A DNA stretch of 64,000 nucleotides from Polymorphum gilvum SL003B-26A1 (lineage in GTDB: Bacteria > Pseudomonadota > Alphaproteobacteria > Rhizobiales > Stappiaceae). The first letter of the stretch is position 1. Each line of letters begins with the position of its first letter. The stretch is taken from assembly GCF_000192745.1 (NCBI RefSeq), contig NC_015259.1, positions 3,921,001 to 3,985,000 of the forward strand. Direction: 5' to 3'. This document shows, piece by piece, positions 48,469 to 57,830 of the stretch. The notes beneath the pieces were generated by a model. The model was not told the DNA's origin, did no database searches, and saw only the letters and a program-made list of their open reading frames with translations. The translations under genes were made by a program, and so were the position numbers.

Positions 48469-49241
48469 CGCGTCGAGCCCTGACTGGACACGCCATATTT
48501 TACGAAGCTGACGCCGCCTTTGCGGCTGATCGGACCGTCCATCTCGTCGCCGGAATCCTGGGCGCTGCGCAGGGCGAGGGAAATGGTCCCGATCTGCTGC
48601 GCCTGGGCGACGACTTCCGCCTGCTCCAGGCTGAGTTCGAGCGTGGCGGTGCGGTCCGGAGACAGCGACTTCTCGTCCTGTTCGCCGGCCGTCGTCGTGT
48701 CGATGGCCAAGACCCGAACGTTCTCCAGGATCGTTTCGCTCCTGGCATTGCTGCGGTTGGAATCCGAACTGCGGGTAAGAATGACATCGACCTTGTCACC
48801 GGGAAGGATGAACCCGCCTGCAGTCGTTTCCGCTTCAACGCCGACGGCGATCGCCCGCTTGCCCTTGGGCAGGATGGCAGCCATGAAGCCGCGGTCGGTG
48901 CGGATCAAGCGCTGTCCGCGGATCGGCTCACCACTGTAGATCGGCGCCTTGGCAATCTGGCCGACCATGAGCTCCTCTGCGTCAGGCTGGTTCTGGCGCG
49001 TGATCGCGCCTTGCGGAACGACATTTTCCGGCCATTCTGCCCAACTGATATCGGAGGCAGCCAGGTGATCGCCCAACCGTATATCTCGCGTGGCAACCAG
49101 AACCGCGACAGTCTGCTTCTCCGGCTCAACCCGCTCGACGGTCTGCGGCACTTCGGGGGCCTTGGTCGTCATCACCATGCGGGCTGCGAGGAGACCTGCG
49201 CCCATGGCAACGCCCAGGATCATCAAACGTGCATATTTCAT
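48465..49241 (-). CDS. cpaB: CpaB/RcpC pilus assembly protein
   Basis: 258 residues. An N-terminal signal/anchor (about 6-22) is followed by an SAF-type domain (about 43-110) with VAVLVATRDIRLGDHLAASDISWAEWP and the RcpC domain with AIAVGVEAETTAGGFILPGDKVDVILTR. It is periplasmic and helps stabilise the secretin. It is the first gene of the cpaB-cpaC-cpaD-cpaE-tadA-tadB-tadC operon. The promoter must lie in the AT-rich 207-bp gap before it. Confidence 0.95.
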   Translation of the reverse strand: MKYARLMILGVAMGAGLLAARMVMTTKAPEVPQTVERVEPEKQTVAVLVATRDIRLGDHLAASDISWAEWPENVVPQGAITRQNQPDAEELMVGQIAKAPIYSGEPIRGQRLIRTDRGFMAAILPKGKRAIAVGVEAETTAGGFILPGDKVDVILTRSSDSNRSNARSETILENVRVLAIDTTTAGEQDEKSLSPDRTATLELSLEQAEVVAQAQQIGTISLALRSAQDSGDEMDGPISRKGGVSFVKYGVSSQGSTR

Positions 49242-49314
49242 TGCAAACCATCCACGATACGCGCGACGCCAAGGGGGCTCCTTGGCGGCAGTGTGGACGG
49301 CAAATCGTCAAAAC

Positions 49315-49322
49315 ATGGTTAA
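49315..49322 (-). promoter_or_regulatory. Possible CtrA site (TTAACCAT) upstream of cpaB
   Basis: The minus strand reads TTAACCAT about 74 nt before the cpaB start. This octamer has been described as an alternative CtrA motif in Caulobacter. A near copy TTAACCAA and further TTAA cores lie within 60 bp in an AT-rich tract. Confidence 0.4.
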
Positions 49323-49448
49323 CCAGAGGTGATTGAAATTGGTTAACTTCTTTTAGTTTTTGTTAAGCAAGTATTTATAAATCTTCAGTGACCTCACCGC
49401 CCGCAATTCGATGATCCGGCACCCTCAATACAGATCATAAGCTGACGC

Positions 49449-49961
49449 TCAGCCAAGCGCCGCTAGCGCGAACCAGTGCGTCGTCGGATAGGTCTGCAGG
49501 GCCGCTGCGGCAATGGCGATACCGTAAGGGATGCCGGTCCGGGTATCGTGGAGTCTCAGCATCCACTCCTGCCGGCCGAGACCACCGGGCAGATACGGCA
49601 GGCGGCGGAAACTCAGTAGTACGATGGTCAGAACCATGCCGTAGATGGTCGTGAGCATCAAAAAGGCGACCAGGTGAGACGACAAGCCGAGCCAAAGACC
49701 GATCGCGCTGGCGATCTTGGCATCGCCGCCGCCCATCCAACCCATTGCGAACAAGAAGAAGCATACCGCCAATACGGTGCCTCCGGCCACGGCGTGCAGA
49801 GCGATCTCCGCGACCGACATGCCCGTCGCGACCGCCAGGACGACAAAAGCGCCGGCGAGCAGGAGAGACACGCGGTTCGGAATTGTCATGGTGAGCAGGT
49901 CGGATGCGGCTGCAAAAGCAACCAGAACGGGAAAGACTACGAGCAGAGCAGCTTCCAACAT
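49449..49961 (-). CDS. cpaA: A24 prepilin peptidase CpaA/TadV
   Basis: 170 residues with about six hydrophobic helices. The two catalytic aspartates are D21 in AASDLLTMTIPNR and D80 in GWMGGGDAK (the GxGD motif). It cleaves the leader of the Flp pilin and the TadE-like pseudopilins at the inner membrane. It lies downstream of flp, beyond a strong terminator, and so is either read through or has its own promoter. Confidence 0.95.
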   Translation of the reverse strand: MLEAALLVVFPVLVAFAAASDLLTMTIPNRVSLLLAGAFVVLAVATGMSVAEIALHAVAGGTVLAVCFFLFAMGWMGGGDAKIASAIGLWLGLSSHLVAFLMLTTIYGMVLTIVLLSFRRLPYLPGGLGRQEWMLRLHDTRTGIPYGIAIAAAALQTYPTTHWFALAALG

Positions 49962-50007
49962 GGGTCAAGACTCCGATCAACCGGTTCGATCATGTCCGAA
50001 TGTCGGT

Positions 50008-50047
50008 AAAAAAGCGGGCCCGCTTGGTGGCGTTCCAAGCGGGCCGC
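50008..50047 (-). terminator. Rho-independent terminator after the Flp pilin gene
   Basis: On the minus strand GCGGCCCGCTTGG and its near-perfect complement flank a 7-nt loop, followed by a run of six T. It lies 22 nt after the flp stop. It would give abundant pilin mRNA relative to the downstream peptidase gene. Confidence 0.92.
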
Positions 50048-50068
50048 AAACGTTTGGCGCGGGGCCGG

Positions 50069-50251
50069 TCAGGACGCCGGCTTGGCCTTGGCCAGCTCGG
50101 TGCTGATCTTGGTAAAGACCGAGCTCAGGTCGGTGCCGATGGTGACCACGGTGCCGACGATCACGACCGAGATCAGGCCGGCGATCAGGCCGTATTCGAT
50201 TGCGGTGGCGCCGGACTCGTCCTTGGCAAAGCGCGCGAAAAGATTCTTCAT
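50069..50251 (-). CDS. flp: Flp-type major pilin
   Basis: 60 residues. A short basic leader ends at G14, with cleavage expected before A15 in SG-ATAIEYGLIAG. The glutamate at +5 (E19) and the hydrophobic stretch AIEYGLIAGLISVVIVGTVVTI are the Flp signature. TAGGAG lies 7 nt before the ATG. It is polymerised by the Tad machine. A candidate CtrA site lies 148 nt upstream and a terminator directly downstream. Only one pilin copy is present in this window. Confidence 0.97.
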   Translation of the reverse strand: MKNLFARFAKDESGATAIEYGLIAGLISVVIVGTVVTIGTDLSSVFTKISTELAKAKPAS

Positions 50252-50634
50252 GGTTTGCTCCTAGTACCACATGTTTTGACAGCTTCGTCCGTCGACCTTG
50301 TTTCCGGTCGATCGAACATGCTTGCACTGTAAGAAGCACTCCTTGCTTTTCAGTTAAAGCATCAAGAATTCGCATCAACTTTTGTAGCTCTGGTCGTTAT
50401 GGTTAATGTTTCGTTTAATATTTTTACTAATAATTTAATTATTATATATTCATTAATTAATGTTTACTTCAATAAATATAGGCTGAATTCCTCTATTTAC
50501 TCTCAACCTATTTATCACTTAAGCTTGCCATCAGCTTGCAGGACTGTACTCAGTACCCGAGAACACGACCGTTAGGGCTTCATTCACCAAACTTCGGCAG
50601 ATTGTCGGCAGTGCCATCGATTTCGGAGCAACCC
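50252..50634. other. 383-bp divergent control region with an AT-rich core
   Basis: It separates flp (minus) from the minor-pilin genes (plus). No gene is seen. The segment 50380-50530 is dominated by A and T with many TTAA/TAATTAAT cores, in strong contrast to the GC-rich surroundings. It should hold promoters for both directions. Confidence 0.75.
50399..50406 (-). promoter_or_regulatory. Possible CtrA site (TTAACCAT) upstream of flp
   Basis: The minus strand reads TTAACCAT 148 nt before the flp start, the same octamer as upstream of cpaB. The pilin gene pilA is a known CtrA target in Caulobacter, which makes the location plausible. Confidence 0.4.
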
Positions 50635-51108
50635 ATGACCGGCGCCTTCCGACCGCGTTTCACGCTCAGCGCTGCCGTCTTCGCAACCCTCCTGTGCGGC
50701 GCCGCCGCCGCAGAGACGGAACCGGTCGCGGTGACCGTGGATCGCGCCAAAGTCTTTCGAATCGAAGCCCCGGCCGACACGGTGATCGTCGGCAACCCGT
50801 CGATCGCCGACGTGACCATGCACGACCGCTTCACCGTCGTCGTCACCGGCAAGACATTCGGCACCACGAACCTGGTCATCCTCGACAAGGATTCGCAGCC
50901 GATCATCGACGAAGTGATCGTCGTCAGACCTCCGGAAACGGACGTCGTAACGGTAACCAGGAACCTCAACCGATACAGTTATTCGTGCTCGCCGACCTGC
51001 GAACCGACCGTCCGCGTCGGCGACGCCAAGGACGCCTTCGAACTCACCGTCAATCAGGCCGCAGCGCGTAACGAAATGGCCGTCAGCGCCGCCGGCGCAA
51101 CGAGATAA
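50635..51108 (+). CDS. Secretin N-domain-like periplasmic pilus protein
   Basis: 157 residues from ATG 50635 with GGAG 6 nt upstream. A signal peptide (cleavage near AAAAE-T, about 24) is followed by a domain equivalent to the CpaC N-terminus: FRIEAPADTVIVGNPSIADVTMHDRFTVVVTGKTFGTTNLVILD. There is no secretin channel domain. It then has a Cys pair in YSCSPTCEPTVRVGD that could form a disulphide. It probably binds the secretin or periplasmic pilus parts, or is a free-standing N-domain that modulates CpaC. It leads a plus-strand operon with two TadE-like genes. Confidence 0.85.
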   Translation: MTGAFRPRFTLSAAVFATLLCGAAAAETEPVAVTVDRAKVFRIEAPADTVIVGNPSIADVTMHDRFTVVVTGKTFGTTNLVILDKDSQPIIDEVIVVRPPETDVVTVTRNLNRYSYSCSPTCEPTVRVGDAKDAFELTVNQAAARNEMAVSAAGATR

Positions 51109-51120
51109 CATGGGGCTGCG

Positions 51121-51711
51121 ATGATCCGCCGACTGTTCAGGCCTGCGCTGGACATCGCGAACCGGTCAGCCAATGCGCCGGCCGGGCGAAGGGGACTGTT
51201 CGGGAGCTTCTCCAGAAATCGGCGCGGCACGACCGCGATCGAATTCGCCATCATCGCGGGGCCCTTCCTCGTCCTCATGTTCGGCATCATCGAGTTCGGC
51301 CTCGCCTTTTTCGTGAACCGCATCCTCGATCACGCCGTGATGGAATCCACGCGCCTCATCCGGACCGGCCAGGCCCAGAAGGCGAATTTCGACAAGGCGG
51401 CCTTCAAGGCCGAGGTCTGCACGCATCTGACCGATTTCCTGTGCGACAACGCCCGCTTCGACGTCGATGTCAGGACCTTCAGCACCTTCTCGTCGATCGG
51501 CACCCTGCCCGACCTTGTCGACGCGGACGGCAACTTCTCCAACAACTTGGCCTATGTGAACAGCAAGGCAGGCGACATCGTTGTGGCCCGCGTGATCTAC
51601 CGATGGCCGATGTTCACATCCCTGCTGCAGACCGATCCGGCCGACACAGGGAACATGGAACGCCTGCTCGTTTCGACCGCCGTCTTCCGTAACGAACCGT
51701 TTCCTTGGTGA
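51121..51711 (+). CDS. tadE: TadE-like minor pilin
   Basis: 196 residues. A basic leader of about 37 residues ends in RNRRGTTAIEFAII, where the Gly/Glu pattern marks a prepilin-peptidase site and the +5 glutamate. One transmembrane helix (about 42-62) is followed by a periplasmic domain with two cysteines (VCTHLTDFLCDN). TadE-like proteins are minor pilins that prime pilus assembly. It starts 12 nt after the preceding gene, and its stop overlaps a GTG of the next gene. Confidence 0.9.
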   Translation: MIRRLFRPALDIANRSANAPAGRRGLFGSFSRNRRGTTAIEFAIIAGPFLVLMFGIIEFGLAFFVNRILDHAVMESTRLIRTGQAQKANFDKAAFKAEVCTHLTDFLCDNARFDVDVRTFSTFSSIGTLPDLVDADGNFSNNLAYVNSKAGDIVVARVIYRWPMFTSLLQTDPADTGNMERLLVSTAVFRNEPFPW

Positions 51712-51719
51712 GCGAGATC

Positions 51720-52298
51720 ATGCGGCGTCCCTCTCGATTTCGCTTTCTTTATCGACTGCCCTTCTTCGGGTCGGACCGGCGAGGCGTGGCCGCCGTGGAA
51801 TTCGCCCTCATCCTGCCGTTCCTGCTGGTCCTGATGATCGGCATCGCCGAGACGACGACCGGCCTGAACTACAAGCGCAAGATCAGTCAGATCGCCAGTT
51901 CGCTCGCCGATCTGGTCGCGCAGACGGAGAAAGTCAATTCCAGCGAAATGTCCGACATCATAAAGGCGACCGAAGCCATCATGGAGCCCTACAGCACGTC
52001 CGGCCTGCAGGTGATCGTCGCCAGCATCGCCTTCGACAAGGACGGCAACCCCCAGGTCGTATGGAGCGTCGACGAGAACAAGGGAACACCCTGGGCCAAA
52101 GGGTCCGTGCCACCCATCGCGATCCCCGACGCCCTGAAGCTGGCCAACACCTATCTCGTGGTCGGATTTTCCAGCTATACTTACGTGCCCACCTTCGCAT
52201 CGATGTTGCAGAACATCTTCCCGAGAGCGGCCTCGATCGACCTCGAGGACACCTATTTCCTGCGTCCGCGGCTGAGCGAGTCCGTCTCCTACAATTGA
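51720..52298 (+). CDS. Second TadE/TadF-like minor pilin
   Basis: 192 residues from ATG 51720. GTG 51708, which overlaps the previous stop as GTGA, is an alternative. The leader RPSRFRFLYRLPFFGSDRRGVAAVEFALILPFLLVLMIGIAE has the Gly-to-+5-Glu prepilin pattern and membrane helix of TadE/TadF. The periplasmic part (about 50-190) has no cysteines. It forms an operon with tadE and the secretin N-domain-like gene, and the products are likely processed by CpaA. Confidence 0.85.
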   Translation: MRRPSRFRFLYRLPFFGSDRRGVAAVEFALILPFLLVLMIGIAETTTGLNYKRKISQIASSLADLVAQTEKVNSSEMSDIIKATEAIMEPYSTSGLQVIVASIAFDKDGNPQVVWSVDENKGTPWAKGSVPPIAIPDALKLANTYLVVGFSSYTYVPTFASMLQNIFPRAASIDLEDTYFLRPRLSESVSYN

Positions 52299-52535
52299 CG
52301 CCGACCACAGCCGACCGGTCACACTCACCTTGCGATGGTCGCGCCGATCGATCCAATCAGGAGGCGCATGGATCAAGTGGGGCATATTCTTGGCCATAGC
52401 CTTTGACCGGTGTCATTGGCCCGATTCGAATATCCTGCAAAACAAGAGCGCCCAACCAGACGGCGATGCGCTCCTCACCGGCAGGGTCGCGGAGCGGACG
52501 ACGGATTGGCGAACGGAACCGAGAGAACCGGCATC

Positions 52536-53951
52536 ATGCCCACGAACAGGACCTACGACCAGATCGCGGTGGGAGACAGCGCAACTATCACGCGCACCTG
52601 CACCGCCAATGATCTCTACGTCTTTGCCCATGTGTCGGGGAACACGAATCCGCTGCATCTGCCGAACACCGACTGGACCGGCGACGGCAAAATCGATCCG
52701 CCCTTCGCACCGTCGATGTGGATAGGTGCCCTCATCTCGGCGGTGCTCGGTAACATCCTGCCCGGACCCGGCACCGTCTACCGCACCCAGAGCTTTGCCT
52801 TCTACAGCCGCGTCAATCTCGACGATCACCTGACCGTGACGGTCAAGGTCCTGGCCAAGGAAGCCGGCCGCCTGGTGCGGCTGGCGACGACGGTCACGCG
52901 CACGGACGGCTCTCCGGTCGCTGACGGGATCGCGGAAGTGACCGCACCCGATCAGACCATCGTGTTCGACAGCACGGACCTGCCCGCCCTGCTCATCGAG
53001 AGGCATCAACATTTCGACCGGCTGATCGCTGCGGCCAAGACGCTGCCGGCCCTGGCGACGGCGGTCGTCGCGCCGGACGACGCCAATTCGCTCGGTGGAG
53101 CCCTACTGGCGGCGCGCGAAGGCCTGATCCGGCCGATCCTGATCGGCGCGCGAGACCGTATCCTTGCAGCCGCGGACCAGCTCGGAACCTCCCTGGCAGA
53201 CGGCGAGATCCTCGACATCGAGTCCGAGCCGGAGGCGGCGGCCCGCGCCGTCGCCATGGTGCACGAGGGCACCGTCGGAGCGATCATGAAAGGCCATCTG
53301 CACACCGACGACCTGCTGCACCACATCGTCAAGCGGGAGGGCGGATTGCGCACCAGGCGTCGGATCAGTCACATCTTCGTGATGGACATCCCCGGACGCG
53401 ATACGCCGGTGATCATTTCGGATGCGGCGATCAACATCGCACCCGATCTCAACACCAAGGTTGACATCGTCCAGAACGCGATCGATGCCGGACTGGCGAT
53501 CGGCATGAAGATGCCCAAGGTCGGCATCCTATCGGCGATCGAGACCGTCAATCCGGCAATCCCGTCGAGCCTCGACGCGGCGATCCTGTCGAAGATGGCC
53601 GAACGCGGCCAGATCACGGGCGGGCTGGTCGACGGCCCGCTGGCAATGGACAATGCCATCGACGTCCAGGCCGCGCGCACCAAGGGCATAACGTCGCTTG
53701 TCGCGGGTCATGCCGAGGTGCTGATCGTTCCAAACCTCGAGTCCGGCAACATGCTTGCCAAGGAACTGACCTTCATCGCCCATGCCGAAGCAGCCGGGCT
53801 TGTGGTTGGGGCCAAGGTACCGGTAATGCTGACCAGCCGTGCCGACGACGACAGGGCGCGTCTTGCCTCCTGCGCCCTGGCGCTGCTCTACGGCCACTGG
53901 AAGCGAACCGGATCCTCCGCCGTGCCGGCGCCGGAGGAGGCAGCCGAATGA
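52536..53951 (+). CDS. MaoC-like hydratase / phosphate acetyltransferase fusion
   Basis: 471 residues from ATG 52536. The MaoC-type hot-dog domain (about 1-150) contains VSGNTNPLHLPN and FAPSMWIGALISAVLGN, the (R)-hydratase motif region. The phosphotransacetylase-like domain (about 160-460) contains KMPKVGILSAIETVNPAIPSSLDAA and GPLAMDNAID. This fusion is known as bifunctional enoyl-CoA hydratase/phosphate acetyltransferase and pairs with acetate kinase. The stop overlaps the ackA start as ATGA. It probably converts acyl-CoA to acyl phosphate in short-chain acid metabolism. Confidence 0.9.
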   Translation: MPTNRTYDQIAVGDSATITRTCTANDLYVFAHVSGNTNPLHLPNTDWTGDGKIDPPFAPSMWIGALISAVLGNILPGPGTVYRTQSFAFYSRVNLDDHLTVTVKVLAKEAGRLVRLATTVTRTDGSPVADGIAEVTAPDQTIVFDSTDLPALLIERHQHFDRLIAAAKTLPALATAVVAPDDANSLGGALLAAREGLIRPILIGARDRILAAADQLGTSLADGEILDIESEPEAAARAVAMVHEGTVGAIMKGHLHTDDLLHHIVKREGGLRTRRRISHIFVMDIPGRDTPVIISDAAINIAPDLNTKVDIVQNAIDAGLAIGMKMPKVGILSAIETVNPAIPSSLDAAILSKMAERGQITGGLVDGPLAMDNAIDVQAARTKGITSLVAGHAEVLIVPNLESGNMLAKELTFIAHAEAAGLVVGAKVPVMLTSRADDDRARLASCALALLYGHWKRTGSSAVPAPEEAAE

Positions 53952-55156
53952 CGGCGGCGGTAAGCGGCAAGGACGATCCGACGATCCTGATCCTCAACGC
54001 GGGATCGTCGTCGATCAAGTTCGACCTCTATGCCGGCGAAGAGGAACTGGTGCGTGGCCAGATCGAAGGCCTTGGCGCGACGCCGCGGCTGCAGGCCAAG
54101 GTCTTGCGGAGCGGTCTCAGCACTGATCGTCCGCTCTCTGCAGACGAAGCGCACGATCACCAAGCCGCTCTTGCCATCCCTCTGAAATTACTTGAAGAAA
54201 CGGCTCCAGGCCGAACGGTTCAAGCGGTCGGCCACAGGGTCGTGCATGGCGGCGTCGACTATGCCGAACCAGTCGTGCTCGACGATGCCATTCTCGCGCA
54301 CCTGAAGCGGTTCAATCCGCTTGCGCCACTGCACCAGCCGCACAATCTCGCCGGCATCCTGGCAGCGCGCCAGGCGTTTCCCGACGCGCTGCAGGTGGCC
54401 TGTTTCGACACGGCGTTCCACCGCAGGCATCCCTGGGTGAACGATACCTTTGCGTTGCCGCGGGAGTTCTACGACGAAGGCGTACGACGCTACGGATTCC
54501 ACGGGCTGTCCTATGAATACATCACCGAGACGCTACGCGAGCGGATGCCGGAGGCCGCGAGCGGCAGGCTGGTCGTGGCGCATCTGGGCAACGGGGCCTC
54601 GATGTGCGCGATCCGAGAGGGGCGCAGCATCGGCTCGACCATGGGCTTCACCGCCCTCGACGGACTGCCGATGGGCACCCGCTGCGGCCAGCTTGATCCC
54701 GGCGTCGTGCTCTATCTGATGACCGAGAAGGGTTTGAGCGCAAACGATATTTCGGACCTGCTCTACAAGCGCTCCGGGCTGAGGGGCCTGTCCGGACTGA
54801 GCCACGACATGCGCGAACTGGAGGCCAGCGACACGCCGGAGGCCAGGCAGGCGATCGACTATTTCGTGTTTCGCATCCGGCGCGAGCTCGGCGCCATGGC
54901 GGCGGTGGTCGGCGGGCTGGACACCCTGGTGTTCACCGGCGGCATCGGCGAAAATTCGACCACGGTGCGGGCGCGGGTGTGCGAGGGTCTCGAATGGCTC
55001 GGCATCCGCTTCGACGCCGGGCGCAATGCCGCAGGCGAAAGCCTCATCTCGACAAATAACTCGAAAGTTCAAGTTCTTGTCATGCGAACCAACGAGGAGG
55101 CAATGATCCGCCGGCATACCGCAAGGCTGTTCGGCCAGGCCGGCGCCAGACCCTAG
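53948..55156 (+). CDS. ackA: Acetate kinase (acyl kinase)
   Basis: 402 residues. ASKHA family marks are LNAGSSSIKFDLY (N-terminal phosphate loop), HRVVHGG, FDTAFH, YGFHGLSYEY, HLGNGASMCA and FTGGIGENS. It transfers phosphate between acetyl phosphate and ADP/ATP. It is translationally coupled to the phosphotransacetylase fusion upstream, so the pair would make or use ATP through acyl phosphates. Its stop shares CTAG with the convergent PhnD-like gene. Confidence 0.97.
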   Translation: MTAAVSGKDDPTILILNAGSSSIKFDLYAGEEELVRGQIEGLGATPRLQAKVLRSGLSTDRPLSADEAHDHQAALAIPLKLLEETAPGRTVQAVGHRVVHGGVDYAEPVVLDDAILAHLKRFNPLAPLHQPHNLAGILAARQAFPDALQVACFDTAFHRRHPWVNDTFALPREFYDEGVRRYGFHGLSYEYITETLRERMPEAASGRLVVAHLGNGASMCAIREGRSIGSTMGFTALDGLPMGTRCGQLDPGVVLYLMTEKGLSANDISDLLYKRSGLRGLSGLSHDMRELEASDTPEARQAIDYFVFRIRRELGAMAAVVGGLDTLVFTGGIGENSTTVRARVCEGLEWLGIRFDAGRNAAGESLISTNNSKVQVLVMRTNEEAMIRRHTARLFGQAGARP

Positions 55157-56070
55157 CGGCCGAGCGCGCGGCGCCACTGCGGACGGAAGGTTTCGAGGAC
55201 GGCCTCGTAGTCGTCATGAGTGACCGGCGCGAAGCCGCCGCCCATGTCCGGCTCGACGGCGAAATAGGCGGCGGGGGCATCGTCCTGCAGGGCAACCAGC
55301 CGTTCGCGGAGCAAGCCCCGGAACTCCTTCGATAAATCCGTGCGAACCGCATGCGCGCCATAGGGGATGCGCGGGGATTTCCAGACCACGGAGAGGCGCG
55401 AGACGTCGAGGCGTGTCTCGACGTAGGCCTCGTTGAGCGTGCCGAGCGAGTAGCCGAAGGCGGGGTTGCCGTCGAGACTGGACCAGACGAGAGCGGCGTC
55501 GACGCGCCGGTCGATCAGCGCGCGCAGGGCGTCGCGCGGGCCGGCGACATGCACAAGTGTCGAAAAATGCTCCGATGGATCAATGCCCTGCGCATAGAGA
55601 CCAGCAAGCGGGACACGGTATCCGGCAACCGATTGCGGATCCGAGACGGCGAGGGAACGGCCTTTCAGGGCGTCGAGGGTGACAAGCCCGTCGACGGCGC
55701 GGGTGACGAGCACCGCGTGGAAGCCCGCCGACAGATCGGTCGCACGCGGGGATACCAGAGGCTCGACACAGGCGCAAAGCGTTGATGCGGCTGCATAAGC
55801 GGAAGCCGACAGACGGGCATAGTCGACCTCGCCACGCACCAGCGCGTCGACCAGGCCGGCCAGGCTGTCGATCAGGAACAGGTCGACCGGAACGCCGATG
55901 CGGTATTCCAGTTCCTCCCGGAACGGCTCGAGGCGCTCGCGCATGTCCTCCTCGCGGCCGATCGCGATGCCGACGCGCAGGCGGCGCAGGTCGTCGCGCC
56001 AATCCGCCACCGCCGAACCGAGCCCGCCGACCAACACCAGCACCGCCATCCACGCCGCGCGCCACGTCAT
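55153..56070 (-). CDS. PhnD-like phosphate/phosphonate-type substrate-binding protein
   Basis: 305 residues. The signal peptide is MTWRAAWMAVLVLVGGLGSAVA, then a two-lobed binding fold of the PhnD/phosphonate-ABC class (VGIAIGREEDMRERLEPFREELEYRIG, RGEVDYARLSASAYAAA, WKSPRIPYGAHAVRTDLSKEF). No permease or ATPase gene of an ABC system is adjacent, so it is an orphan. It could act as a sensor or with transport genes elsewhere. The ligand is uncertain, as this class includes non-phosphonate binders. Confidence 0.88.
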   Translation of the reverse strand: MTWRAAWMAVLVLVGGLGSAVADWRDDLRRLRVGIAIGREEDMRERLEPFREELEYRIGVPVDLFLIDSLAGLVDALVRGEVDYARLSASAYAAASTLCACVEPLVSPRATDLSAGFHAVLVTRAVDGLVTLDALKGRSLAVSDPQSVAGYRVPLAGLYAQGIDPSEHFSTLVHVAGPRDALRALIDRRVDAALVWSSLDGNPAFGYSLGTLNEAYVETRLDVSRLSVVWKSPRIPYGAHAVRTDLSKEFRGLLRERLVALQDDAPAAYFAVEPDMGGGFAPVTHDDYEAVLETFRPQWRRALGR

Positions 56071-56165
56071 CCGATTGACACAGCTCCATGATTCCGTCCG
56101 TCTAAGCCTAGCCGGATTCGCGCTCCCGCGATCGCTCCACCTTCCTTCGCCACGGGATATCCTCC

Positions 56166-56786
56166 ATGGACAGTCGCATCACCACGGTCGTCTTCGACAT
56201 CGGCAACGTGCTGATCGAATGGGATCCGGAGCATCTCTACCGCAAGCTCATTCCGGATCCCGAGGACCGGCGGCGGTTCCTGAGCGAGATCTGCACGCCG
56301 GCCTGGAACCTGGAGCAGGATCGCGGTCGAAGCTGGGCCGAGGCTGTCGCCGAACGCATCGCCCTGTTCCCCGATCACGCCGAGCTTATCCGCGCCTACG
56401 ACCTGCGCTGGCACGAGATGGTGCCCGGCGCGATTGCGGAAACCGTTGAAATTCTTTATGAACTTCAGAACGCTGGGGTACCGCTCCATGCCATCACCAA
56501 CTTCTCGTCGGAGAAATTCGCCGAGGCCCAGGAGAGATTTGCCTTTCTGAAAACGGCGTTTCGCAGTGTCGTCGTGTCGGCTCATCAAGGGCTGCTGAAG
56601 CCAGATCGCAGCATCTACGAGGTCCTGCTAAAAAGCGCCGGATTGGCGCCGGAAACCTGCCTATTCGTCGACGACTCGCTGCGAAACGTGGAGGGCGCGC
56701 GGACCGTCGGCATGCAGGCGGTCCATTTCACCACGGCGGACCGGCTGCGCGCCGACATGAAGGCGCTCGGACTGCCGCTGCGCTGA
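56166..56786 (+). CDS. HAD-superfamily phosphatase (YihX-like)
   Basis: 206 residues. Motif I is FDIGNVLIEW with nucleophile D11; the DxGNV form, in which the second Asp is replaced, is that of YihX (glucose-1-phosphate phosphatase) and some dehalogenases. Motif II is ITNFSSEKF, the lysine is in LLKPDRSIYE, and motif IV is FVDDSLRNVEGA. The following 2 kb contain aldose epimerase and phosphoglucomutase genes, so a sugar-phosphate substrate is reasonable but unproven. It is convergent with the deacetylase gene, 6 bp apart. Confidence 0.88.
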   Translation: MDSRITTVVFDIGNVLIEWDPEHLYRKLIPDPEDRRRFLSEICTPAWNLEQDRGRSWAEAVAERIALFPDHAELIRAYDLRWHEMVPGAIAETVEILYELQNAGVPLHAITNFSSEKFAEAQERFAFLKTAFRSVVVSAHQGLLKPDRSIYEVLLKSAGLAPETCLFVDDSLRNVEGARTVGMQAVHFTTADRLRADMKALGLPLR

Positions 56787-56792
56787 CCCGGG

Positions 56793-57824
<1,032 letters not shown>

Positions 57825-57830
57825 CGCCGG

